Origin: CANKHA01 sp035652315
GTDB lineage: Bacteria; Pseudomonadota; Alphaproteobacteria; Rhizobiales; Xanthobacteraceae
DNA length: 49,374 nt
NCBI GenBank assembly: GCA_035652315.1
Contig: DASREA010000082.1
Coordinates: 1-49,374 of the forward strand
Direction of reading: 5' to 3'
Shown: positions 1 through 10,160 of the stretch, piece by piece
Layout: every line of letters begins with the position of its first letter
Position numbering within the stretch: the stretch's first letter is position 1
The notes under the pieces: model-generated
The model's input: only the letters and a program-made list of their open reading frames with translations
Database searches by the model: none
What the model was told of the DNA's origin: nothing
Position numbers and translations under genes: made by a program

Positions 1-40
1 ATCTGATCCGAATGTCGTGCCTGAGACTGCTTGGCAGGAA

Positions 41-117
41 TGGTCGGAGTGGCAGGATTTGAACCTGCGACCCCCACGTCCCGAACGTGGTGCGCTACCA
101 GACTGCGCTACACTCCG
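41..117 (-). tRNA. tRNA-Pro (anticodon CGG)
   Basis: On the minus strand a complete 77-nt cloverleaf can be read. The acceptor arm CGGAGTG pairs with CACTCCG at positions 45-51, the discriminator base is A, and the 3' CCA is encoded (positions 41-43). The anticodon stem CCACG/CGTGG closes a 7-nt loop TTCGGGA, so the anticodon is CGG and the tRNA reads CCG proline codons. The T arm carries the usual GGTTCAAATCC. No other tRNA was found in the window. Confidence 0.97.
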
Positions 118-262
118 ACAGAGGCCGGACTTATAGCCGCCGCCTCTCACTGCCGCAAGGCGCGGGCCGGCAGGCGCATAAATGCGCGCGGCAGCCATTT
201 CCGCGATCCTCTATCGGGCATAGATAGGACCGGAGCGGGGACAGAACCAAGGAGCGCCGCTC

Positions 263-1630
263 ATGAGATTGCTGCTTCTGCCGGCGATGCTGGCCCCGAT
301 GCTTTGGCCGGCGAATTTCGCCGCCGCGCAACGCGCCTCGCCACCTCCCGGAAAGGTGCTGACCGGCCAGGCGGCATTTGGCGACTGGCACACGCAAGCG
401 CCGGGGGTGCGGCGCCATATCAAACCGCAGGATCTGCCGCCGCCTTATGCGACGCGTTCGGCCAGCAACACGCCGCAGGTCGTGGCCGCGCGCGGCGGCC
501 AGCTTCACGCCCCGCCCGGATTCGATGTCAAGCTCTTCGCCCAGGGGCTGCACGGCCCGCGGGCGATCCGAACGGCGCCGAACGGCGACATCTTCGTCGC
601 CGAAAGCGAAGCCGGGCGCATTCGCGTCTTGCGGCCGTCAGCCGACGGCGCCAGTGCCGGCGAAAACCAAATCTTCGCGTCGGGACTTCGCGAGCCATTC
701 GGCATCGCCTTCTATCCGAACAATGGCGCGCCGCAATGGGTCTATGTCGCCAACACGGATTCCGTTGTCCGCTTCCCCTACCGCAATGGCGATCTCCAGG
801 CCTCCGGCAAGCCGGAAGTCATCGTTTCCCATCTCCCCGCCGGCGGGCATTGGACGCGCGACATCGCCTTTTCCAGAGACGGCCAGCGGTTGTTCGTTTC
901 GGTCGGCTCCGGCAGCAATGTCGCTCAGGACATGCCGGCTTCGCCGCCGGGCGGCCTGGAGCAATGGACGGCGAAAGAACCGCTCGGCGCGGCTTGGGGT
1001 CCGGAGAGCGAACGCGCGGATGTTCTGGTCTTCGATCCGCAAGGCAAGAACCGCCGCGTCTTCGCCACCGGCCTGCGCAATTGCGCCGGCGTGGCGGTGC
1101 ATCCGGCGACAGGCGACCTGATGTGCGCCGTCAACGAACGTGACGGCCTCGGCAACAATTTGCCGCCCGATTACGTCACCCGCGTAAAGCAAGGCGCCTT
1201 TTACGGCTGGCCTTGGTACTACATCGGCAACCATCCTGATCCGCGGCACAAGGGCGGCCGGCCCGATCTGGCCGCAAAGGTGACGGCACCGGACGTTCTG
1301 TTGCAGCCGCATAGCGCGCCGCTGCAAATCGCGGTTTACGACGGCAGCCAGTTTCCGGCCGACTACAAGGGCGAGGTTTTCGCGGCGCTGCACGGCTCCT
1401 GGAACCGCGAGCCGCGGGTAGGCTACAAGATCGTCCGCGTCTTCATGAAGGACGGTATCCCCACGGGAGAATTCGAGGATTTCGTGACCGGCTTCGTGAT
1501 CGACGACCGTAGCGTTTGGGGGCGGCCGGTCGGGGTCACGGTGGCGAAGGACGGTTCGTTGCTGTTTTCCGAAGATGGCAACGGCACCGTCTGGCGCGTA
1601 AGTTACGACCCGCATCGATCCTCGCGCTGA
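263..1630 (+). CDS. PQQ-dependent sugar dehydrogenase-like protein (sorbosone dehydrogenase family), secreted
   Basis: 455 aa. The N-terminus (MRLLLLPAMLAPMLWP, ending near AAAQRA) is a signal peptide, so the protein should act in the periplasm. The rest reads as a six-bladed beta-propeller of the glucose/sorbosone dehydrogenase family. Typical stretches are GLHGPRAIRTAPNGDIFVAE, FATGLRNCAGVAVHP, GAFYGWPWYYIGNH and FAALHGSWNREPRVGYK. Characterised family members oxidise sugars or aldoses with PQQ as cofactor, but the substrate here cannot be told. The start is the ATG just before the signal peptide. No PQQ biosynthesis genes lie nearby, so the cofactor is inferred from the family. The gene stands alone between tRNA-Pro and sua5. 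Confidence 0.85.
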   Translation: MRLLLLPAMLAPMLWPANFAAAQRASPPPGKVLTGQAAFGDWHTQAPGVRRHIKPQDLPPPYATRSASNTPQVVAARGGQLHAPPGFDVKLFAQGLHGPRAIRTAPNGDIFVAESEAGRIRVLRPSADGASAGENQIFASGLREPFGIAFYPNNGAPQWVYVANTDSVVRFPYRNGDLQASGKPEVIVSHLPAGGHWTRDIAFSRDGQRLFVSVGSGSNVAQDMPASPPGGLEQWTAKEPLGAAWGPESERADVLVFDPQGKNRRVFATGLRNCAGVAVHPATGDLMCAVNERDGLGNNLPPDYVTRVKQGAFYGWPWYYIGNHPDPRHKGGRPDLAAKVTAPDVLLQPHSAPLQIAVYDGSQFPADYKGEVFAALHGSWNREPRVGYKIVRVFMKDGIPTGEFEDFVTGFVIDDRSVWGRPVGVTVAKDGSLLFSEDGNGTVWRVSYDPHRSSR

Positions 1631-1677
1631 AGGAATCAAGCAGGTGACGCAGAGGAAATATCGCGAGGCTCAGGCGC

Positions 1678-2667
1678 ATGTCCGCTGAGCCGTCGACGCG
1701 GGTGCTGACGCCGGACGCCGCTGCCATCGAGGAAGCCGCGCGCTGCCTTGATGCCGGCGGCCTCGTCGCCTTTCCGACCGAGACAGTCTATGGCCTCGGC
1801 GCCGACGCCACCAACGGCGAAGCGATCGCGCGGCTCTATGCGGCCAAAGGGCGGCCTTCGTTCAATCCGCTGATCGCCCATGTCCGCGACATGGAAGCGG
1901 CACGGCAGCTGGCGCAATTCAACGGCGACGCCGAGCGCCTCGCCCGCGCCTTTTGGCCGGGGCCGCTGACACTGGTGCTGCCGAGGACGGCGAATTGTCC
2001 GGTCGCCGATCTGGCGACGGCCGGCCTCGATAGCATCGCGGTGCGGGTGCCCCATCATCCGGTCGCGCGCGATCTGCTCACCGCTTTCGCGCGGCCCATC
2101 GTGGCGCCTTCCGCGAACCGGTCGGGCCACTTGTCGCCAACGACCGCCGCCCACGTACTGGCCGACCTGCGCGGGCGCATCGACCTGATCCTCGACGGCG
2201 GCCCCACGACCGTCGGCGTCGAGTCGACGATTGTCGCCGTCCTCGACAAGCCGGTGCTGTTGCGGCCAGGCGGCATTGCCCGCGCCGAAATCGAAAAACT
2301 GCTAGGAATGCAGCTCTCGACCGCGACCGCCGCCATCGACAGCGACGAAGCCCCGCTGGCGCCCGGCATGCTCGCATCGCATTACGCGCCGCGGGCCGCG
2401 CTTCGGCTCGAGGCGCAAGATGCGCGCGCGGGAGAAGCTCTGCTTGCCTTCGGCGCGCGGTTGCCGGCAAATGCCGACCGCGTTGTGGCCATGCTCAACC
2501 TTTCCGCGCGGGGCGATCTCGTGGAAGCGGCCGCCAATTTGTTCTCGCATTTGCGCCGCTTGGACCGCTCAGGCGCGCCGACCATCGCCGTGATGCCGGT
2601 GCCACATCAAGGCCTCGGCGAAGCGATCAATGACCGGCTGTCGCGCGCCGCGGCGCCGCGGCCTTAG
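1678..2667 (+). CDS. sua5: L-threonylcarbamoyladenylate synthase (Sua5 type)
   Basis: 329 aa, cytoplasmic. It makes threonylcarbamoyl-AMP from threonine, bicarbonate and ATP for the t6A37 modification of ANN-decoding tRNAs. The YrdC domain fills about residues 10-205, with GGLVAFPTETVYGLGADA near the N-terminus, then GRPSFNPLIAH, PSANRSGHLSPT and GVESTIV. The extra C-terminal region (SHYAPRA, about 235-325) is the Sua5 domain, which separates it from the shorter TsaC proteins. The next gene starts 10 bp downstream, which suggests co-transcription. Confidence 0.94.
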   Translation: MSAEPSTRVLTPDAAAIEEAARCLDAGGLVAFPTETVYGLGADATNGEAIARLYAAKGRPSFNPLIAHVRDMEAARQLAQFNGDAERLARAFWPGPLTLVLPRTANCPVADLATAGLDSIAVRVPHHPVARDLLTAFARPIVAPSANRSGHLSPTTAAHVLADLRGRIDLILDGGPTTVGVESTIVAVLDKPVLLRPGGIARAEIEKLLGMQLSTATAAIDSDEAPLAPGMLASHYAPRAALRLEAQDARAGEALLAFGARLPANADRVVAMLNLSARGDLVEAAANLFSHLRRLDRSGAPTIAVMPVPHQGLGEAINDRLSRAAAPRP

Positions 2668-2677
2668 GCGGTACGCG

Positions 2678-4070
<1,393 letters not shown>

Positions 4071-4093
<23 letters not shown>

Positions 4094-4850
4094 CGGTGGC
4101 CGTAAATAACGGGAGCTGTCCCGGCTGCTTTGCCGCGCGGCGGCGCATTTTCGCCTTGGGCTCGACCGGCGCTGCCGAAGCCTGCTCCGCGATCGGATCA
4201 ATCAGCGGTGGCGCATCGTTGGCGACGCGGTTCACCGCGGTGGAAACCGGGTACATTTCGAGGGAACCGTCGGGCGCCGGCGCGATCAATGCGCTGGCGG
4301 TTTTGGCATCGACACGGTCGCAATCAAGCCAAAGGTCGAAGGCATCCGGCTCAAGGATGACGGGCATGCGGCCGTGCAGCGCGGCGAGCTGGCGATTTGC
4401 CGCCGTGGTGACGATGGCCGCGGTTTCCAATTCCTCGCCATTTGGCCCGGTCCAGGTCTCCCACAAGCCGGCGAAAGCCAACGGGCTGCCGTCGCTGCGA
4501 TGGATGTAATAGGGCTGTTTGCTCATGCCCGCGCGCTTCCATTCATAGAAGCCGTCGGCGGGAATGAGGCAGCGGCGGCGGCGCATCGCGGCGCGAAACG
4601 CCGGCTTGTCCTGCACCGATTCGCCGCGCGCATTGATCAGCAGAGAAAAGGCGCGGGGATCCTTTATCCACGACGGTAGCAGGCCCCAGCGCACCAGCGC
4701 GAATTGCCGTTCACGGGCGGCGAGGCGGACAATGGCGATCGGCTGCGTCGGCGCCACGTTATAGCGCGGCGGAAAATTTGGCTGCTCCCGATAGCGGAAC
4801 AGCGCGCGAATGGCCTCGGGGGCCGAAATCAACGTATAGCGTCCGCACAT
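4071..4850 (-). CDS. SOS response-associated peptidase (SRAP / HMCES-YedK family)
   Basis: 259 aa. The start is fixed by the catalytic Cys2: the mature protein must begin MCGRYTL, so the ATG at 4850 is the only sensible choice although the frame is open far upstream. The other active-site residues are visible: N73 (LINARGE), E103 (DGFYEWK) and H159 (LHGRMPVIL). Family members form a thiazolidine crosslink with abasic sites in single-stranded DNA and protect them. The C-terminal tail (about 225-259) is Ala/Pro/Lys-rich. The gene is divergent from the NUDIX gene (75-bp gap) and convergent with the FAD oxidoreductase (23-bp overlap). Confidence 0.94.
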
Positions 4851-4925
4851 GATCTTTACGCCCGCGCGAAACAGGGGTCGCGATGGCCCGGAATTAGTGA
4901 TAGCGCAGCGGCGGGACAAACAGAA

Positions 4926-5369
4926 ATGGCCGAAGCCGAAGTCCATCTTCAGCGACCCTGCCTTGCCGTCAGCGCTGCCATTGTCCGCGACGGTCATGTG
5001 CTCGTGGTGCGGCGCGCGCGCCCACCGGCCTTGGGGCTGTTCACGCTGCCCGGCGGCCGCGTCGAAGCCGGCGAAACGCTGGCGGAGGCAGTCGTGCGCG
5101 AGGCGCGCGAGGAGACCGGCCTGACCATCGAGCCGGGGCCGCTTGCCGGCTACCGCGAAGTGATCGCACGCGACACGGCGGACCGGGTCGAGCGCCATTT
5201 CGTGATTCTGGCCTTCGCCGCGCGCTGGACCGTCGGCGAGCCGCGGCCCAACGAAGAGATCGCCGAATGCCGCTGGCTTCGTCCCGCCGCGCTTACCGGA
5301 CTTCCGGTCACCGAGGGCCTGCCGGAAATCGTGGCCGCGGCTTTCGAAAAGCTCGATTTGTCGCCGTAG
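4926..5369 (+). CDS. NUDIX hydrolase
   Basis: 147 aa. A full NUDIX box is present: GGRVEAGETLAEAVVREA followed by REETGL, matching GX5EX7REUXEEXGU with all catalytic glutamates. The N-terminal strand CLAVSAAIVRDGHVLVVRRA and the LFTLPGG turn resemble the ADP-ribose pyrophosphatase / MutT-like group; the substrate cannot be chosen from sequence. The start at 4926 (MAEAEVHLQ) is preferred because the in-frame upstream extension reads backwards through the SRAP gene. It is divergent from SRAP, so the 75-bp gap must hold both promoters. Confidence 0.88.
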   Translation: MAEAEVHLQRPCLAVSAAIVRDGHVLVVRRARPPALGLFTLPGGRVEAGETLAEAVVREAREETGLTIEPGPLAGYREVIARDTADRVERHFVILAFAARWTVGEPRPNEEIAECRWLRPAALTGLPVTEGLPEIVAAAFEKLDLSP

Positions 5370-5471
5370 CCGAGGCCGCTGCCATAATTCCGCGCCGCTC
5401 AACCATGATGCTGCACCGGCCTTGCGGCAAAACGCGCCGCGCGGCATAGCTCGGCTGGCAGGAATTGGTTC

Positions 5472-5882
5472 ATGGCAAGTCGCGTCTTGGCTCCGTTCTG
5501 TTTGCTGCTGGCCTTTGCCGGCACACCTTCCTATGCGGTGGAAAGCGTGAAGCCGCCGCCCGCGTCGGTGGCCGGCGGCGCTGCGCCCTACGACGGCGAA
5601 CTGCAGAGGCTTTCGGAAATCCTCGGCACCTTGCATTACCTTCGCGGTTTGTGCGGGGCGCAGGACGCCGATCGCTGGCGCGATCAGGTGCAGGCGTTGC
5701 TTGACGCGGAAACCGCGCCCGGCGAGCGCCGCGCCCGCATTGTCGCAAGCTTCAACCGCGGCTACCGTAATTTTCAACAGACCTACCGCACTTGCACTCC
5801 GGCGGCGGACTTCGCCATCCGCCGCTATCTCGAAGAAGGGGCGAAGATTTCCCGGGAAATAACGGCCCGCTACGCCAACTAA
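5472..5882 (+). CDS. TIGR02301 family exported protein
   Basis: 136 aa. A signal peptide (MASRVLAPFCLLLAFAGTPSYA) is followed by a short helical domain with SEILGTLHYLRGLC, a conserved Cys pair (one in RGLCG, one in YRTCTP), FNRGYRNFQQTYRTC and a C-terminal YLEEGAKISREI. This is the pattern of TIGR02301, an alphaproteobacterial family of unknown function. It should be periplasmic, possibly with a disulfide between the two cysteines (inference). It follows the NUDIX gene after about 100 bp. Confidence 0.85.
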   Translation: MASRVLAPFCLLLAFAGTPSYAVESVKPPPASVAGGAAPYDGELQRLSEILGTLHYLRGLCGAQDADRWRDQVQALLDAETAPGERRARIVASFNRGYRNFQQTYRTCTPAADFAIRRYLEEGAKISREITARYAN

Positions 5883-5909
5883 TTGAGCACGTTAACCTTT
5901 CCTAAAGGT

Positions 5910-5933
5910 GCCGCCTATGCGAACCGAGGCGGC
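5910..5933 (+). other. Stem-loop after the TIGR02301 gene
   Basis: GCCGCCT (5910-5916) can pair perfectly with AGGCGGC (5927-5933) around a 10-nt loop, 28 bp after the TIGR02301 stop. No T-run follows, so it is a weak candidate for a terminator or an RNA-stabilising element. Such GC-rich pairs also arise by chance in this genome. Confidence 0.3.
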
Positions 5934-5992
5934 GTGCTAACGTGGCCTTCTAAACGGGGGTGGAAGGCGCCGGCGCGCCTCTAAGGATATGC

Positions 5993-6259
5993 ATGCGAAC
6001 TCTGTCGCGCGCTGTCGTTGATCGAGAACCAGGTCTGGATCTCGAACAGAAAAAAATTGCACTGGGACACGTGCAGGAAGCCTGGGCCGCTGCGCGCCTC
6101 GATGGCGTGGACGGCGATTGCATGGCGCAAAGCTGCCTGTTCGCCGCCTTCGCCGAATTCGTCACCACCTACGGCGAGGAAGCCGCAGCCGAGTTCGCCG
6201 AAGGACTCGCCGTGCGCATTCGCAATGGCGAGTTTTCGGTGGAATTGGCGCGGCAATAA
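5993..6259 (+). CDS. Small protein of unknown function
   Basis: 88 aa from the ATG at 5993, which has AAGGA at 5984-5988 with suitable spacing. I do not recognise the family. The sequence is largely helical and acidic, with HVQEAWAAARLDGVDGDC, FAAFAEFVTTYGEEAAAEFA and a C-terminal ...RIRNGEFSVELARQ. No signal peptide or membrane segment is seen. It converges on the double-receiver regulator with a 41-bp gap. Frame-consistent codon use and the ribosome site support it as a real gene. Confidence 0.65.
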   Translation: MRTLSRAVVDREPGLDLEQKKIALGHVQEAWAAARLDGVDGDCMAQSCLFAAFAEFVTTYGEEAAAEFAEGLAVRIRNGEFSVELARQ

Positions 6260-6300
6260 CGCGCCCGATTTCTCATTTCGATACCGGCTGCGCAACTCCG

Positions 6301-7053
6301 CTAGCGACCGGAGCGCTGCGGCGCATCGATTTGATAATGACGATAAAGCACCGCATCGACGTCCGCCGGAAAGAATGGCTTTCTCAGGAAGGCCGCGGCA
6401 CCGGCTTGCCGCGCCTGCGCGGCGAAATCCTCGCTTTCCGCTGAGGAGATCATGACCACCGCAATGTCGGGATATTGGCGCCGCAGCTCCGACAGCGTTT
6501 CCAAGCCGTTGAGCCCGGGCATGTTGTAATCGAGAAACACGATATCGAAACCGCCTTGCTTTAGCATGTTGAGCGCCTTGATCCCCTCTTCCACTTCCGC
6601 GACTTCCAGCGGGAATCTGCTCGCCACCAGGATTTTGCGTACGATGCTGCGCATGGTGGCGGAATCGTCGACGATCAGGGCGCGCGCCGGCAGCCGCGTG
6701 CGGACGCAGCGCTCGATGACAGCCTGGGCCTCGTCCGCGGTCGCGGGCTTGCGAATGCTACCGTCCACATCGGTGCTGTCTGATTCGCGGCCGACCGCGA
6801 TGATGAAGGGCTTGTGCCGGGAAGCGCGGGCCGCCTGGCAAACGCTCGTCTTTTCGGCACCGGGCAGAACGCTGTCGAGCAAGACGAGATCGATGGCGCC
6901 GCCGGCAAGCAGCGTCGCTGCGCTCGCGGCGCCGTCCGCCTCAATAACTTCTATGGGAACGAAAGCCAGTCCCGCCCCTTGACGCAGCAACTCCCGCTCG
7001 GCAGCCGAACGAAATACAACGAGTAACTGAATCGAAATGAGATCGGTACTCAT
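6301..7053 (-). CDS. Double-receiver response regulator (pseudo-receiver plus receiver), no output domain
   Basis: 250 aa with two CheY-like modules. The C-terminal receiver (about 125-240) has all key residues: D129/D130 (LIVDDSATMR), phospho-acceptor D175 (FLDYNMPG), S203/S204 (MISSAES) and K225 (LRKPF). The N-terminal module (about 5-115) keeps D60 (LLDSVLP) and K102 (RKPA) but its first strand, LLVVFRS, lacks the acidic pair that binds Mg2+, so it probably cannot be phosphorylated normally. With no DNA-binding or enzymatic domain it should signal through protein contact. No histidine kinase lies in the window. Confidence 0.88.
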   Translation of the reverse strand: MSTDLISIQLLVVFRSAAERELLRQGAGLAFVPIEVIEADGAASAATLLAGGAIDLVLLDSVLPGAEKTSVCQAARASRHKPFIIAVGRESDSTDVDGSIRKPATADEAQAVIERCVRTRLPARALIVDDSATMRSIVRKILVASRFPLEVAEVEEGIKALNMLKQGGFDIVFLDYNMPGLNGLETLSELRRQYPDIAVVMISSAESEDFAAQARQAGAAAFLRKPFFPADVDAVLYRHYQIDAPQRSGR

Positions 7054-7234
7054 GGGACCGAGGGTCCCCCTCCTCGTTGCCTCAACAAATTATGCGGGCG
7101 AAGCTGCGCCTGCACGCAACTTCCCAGGGAATAAACCCCGGAACAGAACCCGTCACTTCAGCGATTGATCAAATCATTTACAATCCATGGTTGCAACCCC
7201 CGGCGATCGGCGAAGATCGGCCCTTGCGAAGCGA

Positions 7235-8575
7235 TTAACGCGCCGTCGCGTCGAGAGTTTCCAGGAAGCTGATGGCAGCGCCTTGGCCCGGTGCGGTGAG
7301 TTCGCCTTCCCACATCACCTTGTGGCCGCGCACGAAAGTACCCACCGGCCAGCCCATGACGGTCACGCTATCGTAAGGCGTCCAGCCGGACCGTGATGCA
7401 ATCCAGTCATTGCTGATCGTTTCTTTGCGCCGCAAATCCACGATTGTGAGATCGGCGTCGTAACCGGCCGCGATGCGGCCCTTGCAGGCGATGCCGAAAA
7501 GCCGGGCCGGGCCGGCACTCGTCAAATCGACGAAGCGTTGCAACGTCAGACGCCCGGCATTCACATGATCGAGCATGATCGGCACCAGCGTCTGAACGCC
7601 CGTCATGCCCGACGGGCTTGCCGGATAAGACTTATCCTTCTCGTCGCGGGTGTGCGGAGCGTGATCTGAGCCAAGCACATCGACAACGCCTTGCCGCAAT
7701 CCGCGCCAGATACCGGCGCGATGCGTAGCGTCGCGGACCGGCGGATTCATTTGCGCACGGGTGCCGAGACGCTCGTAGCAGTCGGGTGCCTCAAGCGTGA
7801 GATGGTGAGGCGTCGTCTCTACCGAGGCGACGTCCTTATGACCGGCGAGGAATTCCATTTCCTGCCAGGTGGAGACATGCAGGATATGCACCCGCTTGCC
7901 GGTTTCATGGGCAAGCCGCACCAAGCGCTGGGTGCAGGTGAGCGCGGTGACATCGTCGCGCCAAACGGGATGCGAGCGCGGATCGCCCTCGACCCGAAGC
8001 CCGAGCCGCTCCTTCAACCGGTGTTCGTCCTCGGAATGAAATGCCGCCCGGCGGCGGATCGCCTTGAGGATGGCGCGCACGCTGTCGTCATCCTCCACCA
8101 GCAGCGAGCCGGTGGACGATCCCATGAAGACTTTCACGCCGGCGCAGCCGGGAAGCCGCTCCAGCTTCGGCAAATCCTGGACGTTGTCCTGGGTCCCGCC
8201 AACGTAGAACGCAAAGTCGCAATGCATTCTTCCCTGCGCGCGCTTCAATTTATCGGCGAGCGCTTCGGCGGTCGTGGTCGGCGGGTTGGTATTCGGCATT
8301 TCGAATACGCCGGTAACGCCGCCCATGACCGCGCCGCGCGAGCCGGATTCCAAATCCTCTTTTTGCGGGGCGCCGGGCTCGCGGAAATGCACCTGGGTAT
8401 CGATGACGCCGGGCAGCACATGCAAACCGCGGCAATCGATGCTGTCGCCGGTAGCGCGCGAAAGATCGCCGAGCGCGGCAATGCGGCCGCCGCGGATACC
8501 GAGGTCGCGCACGCCCTCGCCGTCCTGATTGACGATCGTGCCACCCTTGAGGATGAGGTCGTAGGTCTCCGCCAT
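7235..8575 (-). CDS. pyrC: Dihydroorotase (class I-like amidohydrolase)
   Basis: 446 aa from the ATG at 8575 (MAETYDLILKGGTIV); a GTG 33 bp upstream is less likely. Family members close or open the dihydroorotate ring in pyrimidine synthesis. Visible features are DTQVHFREPG, MPNTNPPTTT, the lysine that is carbamylated in this superfamily (GVKVFMGSSTG), metal ligands in FHSEDEH and ILHVST, and the catalytic Asp in VLGSDHAPH. The first His of the usual HxH metal motif is Gln (DTQVH). I recall this variant from a recognised dihydroorotase subgroup, but it makes the exact activity less certain. It is divergent from ygfZ with no other pyr genes nearby. Confidence 0.83.
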   Translation of the reverse strand: MAETYDLILKGGTIVNQDGEGVRDLGIRGGRIAALGDLSRATGDSIDCRGLHVLPGVIDTQVHFREPGAPQKEDLESGSRGAVMGGVTGVFEMPNTNPPTTTAEALADKLKRAQGRMHCDFAFYVGGTQDNVQDLPKLERLPGCAGVKVFMGSSTGSLLVEDDDSVRAILKAIRRRAAFHSEDEHRLKERLGLRVEGDPRSHPVWRDDVTALTCTQRLVRLAHETGKRVHILHVSTWQEMEFLAGHKDVASVETTPHHLTLEAPDCYERLGTRAQMNPPVRDATHRAGIWRGLRQGVVDVLGSDHAPHTRDEKDKSYPASPSGMTGVQTLVPIMLDHVNAGRLTLQRFVDLTSAGPARLFGIACKGRIAAGYDADLTIVDLRRKETISNDWIASRSGWTPYDSVTVMGWPVGTFVRGHKVMWEGELTAPGQGAAISFLETLDATAR

Positions 8576-8665
8576 GCTTTGGCCTAATACACGGGCTGCC
8601 GGGGGCACAAGAGCGTGGCCGGCGGCGCCTTACGTTTCTCGGGGATTTCTGGCATGGGTTTGCCT

Positions 8666-9556
8666 ATGCAGGCAGCACTGCTTCCCGACCGTGGCGTGGT
8701 CAAGGTTGCCGGCGAGGACGCTCGCCGATTTCTGCATGGCCTGATCACCGCCGACGTGAGCAAGCTTGCGCCCGGCGAATCCCGCTTCGCCGCGCTGCTG
8801 ACGCCGCAGGGCAAAATCCTCGTGGATTTTATCATCACCGAAGCCGCAGCGGCGGAAGGCGGCGGCTTCTTTCTCGATTGCCCGCGCGCGCTGGCATCCA
8901 CGCTGGTGGAACGGTTGAATTTCTACCGGTTGCGCGCCAAGGCCGGCATCGAGGATCTTTCGCAAAAGCTCGGAATCCTGGCGGCCTGGGAAGGCACCGG
9001 CACCACCGAATGCGGGCTCGTCTATGCGGACCCGCGGCTTGCCGCGCTGGGGTTACGCTGCATCCTGCCGCCGGAGCTTGCCGCCGACGCGGCGGCGGAA
9101 CTCGGCGCAACGCTGACGAACGCCGACGCCTATGAAGCGCATCGCATTGCGCTGGCCGTGCCGCGCGGCGGAGTGGATTTCAGCTATGGCGACGCTTTTC
9201 CCCATGAGACCGATATGGATCAACTCGGCGGCGTCCACTTTGGCAAGGGCTGCTATATCGGCCAGGAAGTCGTTTCGCGCATGCAGCACCGCGGCACTGT
9301 GCGCACGCGCATCGTTTCGATCGTCTACGAGGGCTTTGCGGCCGAAGCCGGCACCCCGGTCATGGCCGGCGACAAGCAAGTGGGAACGCTCGGCTCCAGC
9401 GCGGACGGGCGCGGTCTCGCCATGTTGCGCCTCGACCGGTTGGAAGAGGCATTGGCCGCTGACCTGCCGCTCACGGCCGGCGGCCCTGAGTTGCAAGCCT
9501 TGAAACCGCAATGGGCGCGCTTTGCTTTTCCCGGCGCGTCGAAGGCGGCCGGATGA
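8666..9556 (+). CDS. ygfZ: Folate-binding protein YgfZ (GcvT-like, Fe-S cluster repair/assembly)
   Basis: 296 aa from the ATG at 8666 (MQAALLPDRGVVKVAGED); an ATG at 8654 and a GTG at 8615 are also in frame. The protein has the GcvT fold, with RRFLHGLITADV near the N-terminus and the signature KGCYIGQEVVSRMQHRG, whose cysteine is the essential YgfZ residue. YgfZ binds folate and supports maturation of some Fe-S proteins. It is the first gene of a rightward cluster, its stop overlapping the start of tag in an ATGA. Confidence 0.92.
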   Translation: MQAALLPDRGVVKVAGEDARRFLHGLITADVSKLAPGESRFAALLTPQGKILVDFIITEAAAAEGGGFFLDCPRALASTLVERLNFYRLRAKAGIEDLSQKLGILAAWEGTGTTECGLVYADPRLAALGLRCILPPELAADAAAELGATLTNADAYEAHRIALAVPRGGVDFSYGDAFPHETDMDQLGGVHFGKGCYIGQEVVSRMQHRGTVRTRIVSIVYEGFAAEAGTPVMAGDKQVGTLGSSADGRGLAMLRLDRLEEALAADLPLTAGGPELQALKPQWARFAFPGASKAAG

Positions 9557-10155
9557 CTGCCACGGCCCATGCCGACCGTTTGCCGCGCTGTCCGTGGCCG
9601 CGCGACGACGAGCTGTATGTCAGCTATCACGATAAGGAATGGGGCGTGCCGGAATTCGACGACCGCGCGCTTTATGAAAAGCTCGTGCTCGACGGCTTTC
9701 AGGCCGGCTTGTCGTGGATCACTATTCTGCGGAAGCGGGAGAATTTCCGCCGCGCCTTCGCTGGCTTTGCGCCGGAGAAGATTGCCCGCTTCACGCCGAG
9801 GAAGATCGAGGCGCTGATGCAAGACGCAGGCATCGTACGCAACCGCGCGAAAATCGAAGGATCGGTGCTTTCGGCGCGCGCCTGGCTCGATATCATGGAG
9901 AAAGGACCGGGATTTTCCTCTTTCCTTTGGGATATCGCCGGCGGCAAGCCGAAGGTGAACCGTTTTCGCAGCATGGCACAGGTTCCGGCGGAAACGGAAA
10001 CCTCGCGCAACATGTCGAAGGAACTCGCGCGGCACGGATTCAAATTTTGCGGACCTACCATCGTCTATGCCTTTATGCAGGCCGTCGGCATGGTCAACGA
10101 TCATTTGGTGAAATGCCATCGCCACGCGGAATGCGCGAAGCTGGCCCAAGGCTGA
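9553..10155 (+). CDS. tag: DNA-3-methyladenine glycosylase I
   Basis: 200 aa, of normal length for Tag. It removes 3-methyladenine from alkylated DNA. The zinc-site residues known for the family are visible: C13 (RCPWP), H26 (SYHDKEWG), and the HLVKC pair near the C-terminus. YHDKEWGVP and GFQAGLSWITILRKR are characteristic. The start overlaps the ygfZ stop (ATGA), implying translational coupling; the HD hydrolase gene starts 5 bp after its stop. Confidence 0.95.
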   Translation: MTATAHADRLPRCPWPRDDELYVSYHDKEWGVPEFDDRALYEKLVLDGFQAGLSWITILRKRENFRRAFAGFAPEKIARFTPRKIEALMQDAGIVRNRAKIEGSVLSARAWLDIMEKGPGFSSFLWDIAGGKPKVNRFRSMAQVPAETETSRNMSKELARHGFKFCGPTIVYAFMQAVGMVNDHLVKCHRHAECAKLAQG

Positions 10156-10160
10156 CGACC

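Noticed and set aside
1..40. Integration of an element at tRNA-Pro
   Set aside because: No integrase, no repeated tRNA 3' end and no compositional change were seen next to the tRNA within the window.
4851..5777. Upstream extension of the SRAP frame
   Set aside because: SRAP needs Cys2 at the N-terminus, so the protein begins at 4850; the extension is antisense to the NUDIX gene.
7140..7165. Possible EcfG-type promoter (GGAAC-N17-CGAT)
   Set aside because: The -10 does not match CGTT, and it points into the antisense of the dihydroorotase gene.
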